From the NCBI RefSeq assembly GCF_905475395.1, contig NC_058337.1, positions 115,500,368-115,564,367 on the forward strand: a stretch of DNA of 64,000 bases. The letters run 5' to 3'. Position numbers and translations under genes: made by a program. The notes below the pieces were generated by a model that was given only the letters and a program-made list of their open reading frames with translations, was not told the origin of the DNA and made no database searches. Of the stretch, positions 59,823 to 64,000 are shown in pieces; within the stretch, counting starts at the first letter, position 1, and every line of letters starts with the position of its first letter. This DNA is from Chrysoperla carnea (taxonomy: Eukaryota; Arthropoda; Insecta; Neuroptera; Chrysopidae).

Positions 59823-60081
59823 TTAACCGCCGAACCAAAAGAAAGGGGTGTTTAAAATTGTTTGAAAGGTAATTTAATGAAGAGTGTTCTTAGCTATGTT
59901 TCAAGTGCGAGCTTAGGGTTCCGTATCCGGAACAATTAAAACTGGATTTTCAGTTTGAAGAATGCTTTAAGGATAAACGTAGTATAATGGTGTGTGTTCT
60001 TAGATATGTTTCAAGTGCGAGTTTAAGGTTCCGTACCCGAAAAATTTGTCGGGTTTTTTTAAATTTTGTAAATTTGGCTTG
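59823..60081 (+). repeat. Family A, short derivative with internal duplication
   Basis: It starts TTAACCGCCGAACCAAAAG and ends TTTGTCGGGTTTTTTTAAAT. The block GTTCTTAGMTATGTTTCAAG occurs twice, about 120 bp apart. Confidence 0.7.
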
Positions 60082-62711
60082 TTACCTTTAAAGTTGTTGA
60101 AAAATTAAAAATGGTGCACAATAAAACTAAACCAAACTCTAACAAAAACCTTGCTGCAAGATTTAGACCAAGATCATTGAGTTCGAGATACTTTTGGAAA
60201 TTTCACACTCAATTTTTACACGATTACAATACTGCCTTTACTAAGTACAAGGAAGTAAAAAAAAAACATTATATATACTTGTTACATTTTTATTTAGGGT
60301 TGCGATATTTATTAAAGGACAACACAAAACTCATATTTATAATAATGTATTAAATATTTAAATGAGTCCTATTAAATCACACAATATTGTTTGTGTGCCA
60401 TATTATTATTAGATATTTAAACAGTGAATATCACATAATTTTAGATGTAATAATAATACCGTTTATGTTTTCAAGTACTTACGCACCATTTTTTATTATA
60501 AAACAATGAATGTAATATAATATTGTTACAGTAGTAGAGTGTTGATGAATACACCACTACTGCTAACATTATTGTATTATTTAAATAAATGAACAATTTT
60601 TAAGAGGAACAAGAAAATCCGTGGGAATTTTTTTAATATTTATGTACACAGGTTTTTAATTTGATGTGTAAATGTTGCTTATTATGATTAATTGATTCTC
60701 AAATTGCTTAAACCATCAAGGTTATATTTAGATTCATTACGCAACGGGATGATATATATATAGTTCAACTTCGAAAGTTTCAAGTTTTTGGAAAAAAATC
60801 ACATTAAAAGTAGTCTAGGAAGGCTTTAACAAATTCAACAAAAAGAGGCAAGAAAAATAAACAAGTCTTTTTGGAGTTCTGGACCAGAAAAGAGACAGAG
60901 TAAGGAAAGGAATATCATATGTATTAGGAACAAAAATTGATTTGTTTTTCGGTGACTTCATTGGAAGTTATCCCGTGATTGAGGCAATTGATTGATATAT
61001 TTACTCAGAAATGATTTTGATCGGTCGAAACTACTTTTGTTCGACTACGGTCGAACATTTTTGTTTTTATGAACAGACAGTGAACCCGTAATGCAGCGAA
61101 ATTTTTCTGATTGTTTTTTTTTTCTATTTAAAGAATAGATAAAGGTAAGTTTGGTAGGTAAAAAAGAAAACAGTTTTATCGTCGTTTGAGTTCGATTTGT
61201 TTGTTTTGGCGATTTCCTCGAACCAAGGTTAAAACTTAATTTTTTTATTACTATACCTGAATAACTCTGCCAAATGGCAGACAAAAAAATTAGAATTTTC
61301 GCTTCATTCTAAGCTCACGGTTTAACTATAGCGATCATAATTCTTATGTCCAAAAAAGTGCCACTGTTTAGGCAGTGTTGGATTTACTTTTCAAATAGGT
61401 AGAGTTTTTGTGGGGGCTTACTTAAGACGAAAATTTATTATCGAAACGGGAATTAACAGATTTTTAGTTGGAGATGATCGATACTTTAAGTTGATTAAAA
61501 GTTGATATTATTTTTAAATCATTTTCCGACTCTTCTGCTCAGCAAAATTATCAATTTTGTCATCAAAATTTAATTCTCTCAGTAGATCAGATTCCATGCT
61601 CATGACTCTCAAACTCGTTAATCAATCTTGTGAAAATGCAAATTTTTGCATTTTGTGGGGGCCTTGAGGCGCTACCTAGTCCGTCCATATGATAAATCTG
61701 GTACTGCGCATAAGCTTTGAATGTGTAAGCAAGCATTTCTTAAAATAATGTCTTACATAACATTTAAGTTATTTCTGCAATCTTATAAAAAAACAGAATT
61801 ACAAACAAATTGAAATGTGAGCCTTTGTTATGAAAGTCGTCTATAAGTCGACATCTTCGAATGAAGAAAATGAAAATTAGTATACTCAAAATTGAAATAT
61901 ATAAAATTAAAATACATAATTTTTTTTGGAGATATGATTATTATTATTAATATTATTAGGGAGGGTTAAAAATAAGAATTGTATATTCAATTAGGATGCC
62001 ACCCTTCAGACAAATACTTACAAAACAATATGTTTTTGTTCCTGTTAAAATATATGTATATGTTTAGTAAGTAGTATATATCCAGAGTTTATTAAGACTG
62101 CCTGCTGAGTAATTTACATGATTTAGAGGGTAAAATTATTATAGAAGTGGCTACTTTACTACTATTGCAATTGTCTCCCCGGACATGCATTACATAGACA
62201 CATACAAGTATAATAATAAAAACTTTTTAGAAAAAGTGAAACCGATAACAAAATGCAACCATACATTAATTTGAACAAATTTTTAAAATTATCGATTTCA
62301 ATGAAATTTTATCGTCTTGTATTTTCCAATTTCCATCACTTCTACCGTAGCCGTTTCTCATTTTTTGTTACTTGTGCTTTTTAGAATCGCATTCTGGGAG
62401 TGTATGGGCTAAAAAGTTTTTTTTTTTCAAAAGGCTTGGAAAATTTTTACCACGCACCAAGCTTCCAATTGAAAGATATCCGTCTTTTGTTCGATCGTTT
62501 CGTCCAACCGTCAATTAAACGGATTTCAAACCTTCAATTCAAACCTTCAATTAAACTGTCAAAATAACCAAAAAAAGAAAACGGCTATCCTTCAATTTGA
62601 AACTTGGAGGATTTGCAACTTTAGGAAGGGTTTAACTTCAGGAAGGACTTGCAATTTATATTGGACTAGCGCCACAGCATCTTCAAATTAATTTCTTTGA
62701 ATCCTCGCAGA

Positions 62712-62731
62712 TTAAAGAAGAACCATAATGG
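62712..62731 (+). other. Possible first coding exon: ATG followed directly by a splice donor
   Basis: The sequence ccataATG at 62729-62731 is followed at once by gtgagt, a strong donor. An AG (ctcgcag) lies just upstream at 62710-62711. Many animal genes place the first intron right after the start codon, so this may open a gene whose remaining exons lie beyond the window. There is no homology to support it. Confidence 0.22.
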
Positions 62732-63657
62732 TGAGTTTAGAATTTTCTTTTTTTTGAAGTCGTTTGCAAAATACTATAAATTTAGAGTCCTTGTTAAAAA
62801 CAAACTACTTTAAATATTACATTATGTGTCGAATTTATAATAATTCTTTTTTTCCATTTCAATTTATTTAAAGTTTTTTGTCTTTCGAGAGATGTAACTG
62901 AAACTGTATTTAAGTATATACTTAAGGATAAAAAGATTTGCATTTGAAATTATCCTTTTGTAGTTATTTTTAATCATTTAAACTATTCTTAGAAGTGCTA
63001 AGATAATGTTTGTCTGAAAGGTAATAATACAAACTGTTCCGTTACAATTATTTAAACACAAGTGTTATACAATCTGAGGCTTTATGAGGGCTATTCCAAG
63101 TTTAATTTATGGCCGCGAGGTAGTGGATTCGAACAAACGAAATTTTGTATTCAATAATATTTCAAAATAACATTTTAAATACAATCAGACATGTTATTTT
63201 CTAGATTCAAGTCCCACGACAAAGAAGTAACTGGGTTTCAAAAATTAGCGACACAGAGGTATTTCGAAAAGACTGTGCACCTAAAAAACAGACATATTTT
63301 CACTAACTATTCTGGCTAAAATTTTTCCCTATCCTTTGTATGAAGTCTGTTCCAAAATCTGGAAAAAGTTAGTAAATTCATGGTGTAGTGTAATAGACAA
63401 TGGTAGAATCAGATAAGACTGGTTAGCTATAGGGAAATCTTAGTCACTAGTCCATATTGGAGACGATATTCAATTCTTCAATAGCAGTACAATGTATAAA
63501 CAAAATACGTACAAAATTTCAGATCATTCTTGTGTCTAAAAATGGAAGAAACTGGATAAAGAAATTCCATGTCATTCAAGAATACAATAAATAAACGATA
63601 AGCTAATAAGTGTGTTAAAAATTAATACGATTCTTGAAGATATTGTAATATACAAAC
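62732..63657. other. AT-rich DNA between the candidate ATG exon and tRNA-Glu
   Basis: I see no exon, repeat family or regulatory site here. If the exon ending at 62731 is real, this is its first intron. Confidence 0.5.
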
Positions 63658-63661
63658 AAAA
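63658..63661 (-). terminator. Pol III terminator of tRNA-Glu
   Basis: Four Ts on the minus strand lie 3 nt after the discriminator base of the tRNA-Glu gene, a minimal RNA polymerase III terminator. Confidence 0.65.
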
Positions 63662-63664
63662 TAT

Positions 63665-63736
63665 TTCCGATACCGGGAATCGAACCCGAGCCTCCTAGGT
63701 GAGAGCCAGGTATCCTAGCCACTAGAGCATATCGGA
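63665..63736 (-). tRNA. tRNA-Glu(CTC): tRNA-Glu (anticodon CTC)
   Basis: On the minus strand the 7-bp acceptor stem is TCCGATA/TATCGGA with discriminator A. The D arm carries the usual CTCTAGTGGCTAGGATA A box. The anticodon stem CCTGG/CTAGG (one G-U pair) closes the loop CTCTCAC, so the anticodon is CTC. The T arm CGGGTTCGATTCCCG carries the B box. It is 72 nt with no intron, as usual for eukaryotic tRNA-Glu. CCA is not encoded. Confidence 0.96.
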
Positions 63737-64000
63737 GTTATGTACCAGTTCTCCAATTGTACTTAGGTTCCCAAAAAAATCACATTTTCTTAGGATCATC
63801 TTTAAATCTTTTATAAGGATTCTCATTAATGACTTTTATAAGTGCGTACAGTTTTTAATACCATTTACGTTGTTAAATTTATCGATTTGAGCTGTTAAAG
63901 TTTGTGTTTTAAACATATAAATACTACATATATTGAAGTATTTTTAAGGGTATGCTTCATTATGTAACAAGGCTTATTTTGTTAAGATAAATTTTGGAAA

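Larger units (their letters stand above)
55136..62711. other. Intergenic DNA downstream of the SPO11 start
   Basis: It holds a family B fragment (56262), a MITE-like repeat (57788), family H (58690) and a short family A derivative (59823). The rest is AT-rich with no gene I can support. The SPO11 promoter should lie just above 55135, but no specific site was recognised. Confidence 0.7.

Overview
This window looks like nuclear DNA from an insect. It is AT-rich, with spliced genes (GT–AG introns from about 60 bp to about 8 kb), many short non-autonomous repeats, one cytosolic-type tRNA and no bacterial-style gene packing. I cannot name the order or species from sequence alone. All homology statements rest on motif recognition by eye; no database search was run.

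Layout: (1) 1–20685 is repeat-rich DNA with no exon I could support; it is probably the upstream part or a long 5' intron of the next gene. (2) 20686–43352 (+) holds the last 12 coding exons (698 codons plus stop) of a membrane dipeptidyl-peptidase-like protein of the S9B/DPP4 family. Its catalytic serine is replaced by glycine, as in DPP10-type non-enzymatic relatives that serve as Kv4 potassium-channel auxiliary subunits. The first exons, with the cytoplasmic tail and the membrane anchor, were not found. (3) 43353–50375 is very AT-rich and holds no supported gene; its start is the 3' UTR of the DPP gene. (4) 50376–52281 (+) is a four-exon gene for a 255-residue Asn/Ser-rich protein that I do not recognise. 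(5) 52878–55135 (−) is a complete six-exon SPO11 (390 aa; mei-W68 in Drosophila), the topoisomerase-VI-like protein that makes meiotic double-strand breaks. It lies tail-to-tail with gene 4. (6) 55136–64000 is mostly repeat-bearing intergenic DNA, with one weak candidate for a gene start near 62731 (+) and a clear tRNA-Glu(CTC) at 63665–63736 (−).

The rest is a record of small mobile elements. Recognisable families recur in both orientations: a 650–690 bp element bounded by CCCCCGA/TCGGGGG; a roughly 550 bp element with a conserved GTCCATTTCCGGTTGTC core; an element bounded by TGGTGGAAACGC and GCGCTCCCACCA; a tRNA-derived SINE; an RTE-like retroelement remnant; and DDE-transposase remnants. 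A perfect 28-bp-arm hairpin sits in the longest DPP intron. The three protein genes show no sign of acting in a shared pathway. I saw no CRISPR array, operon, prophage or defence system.
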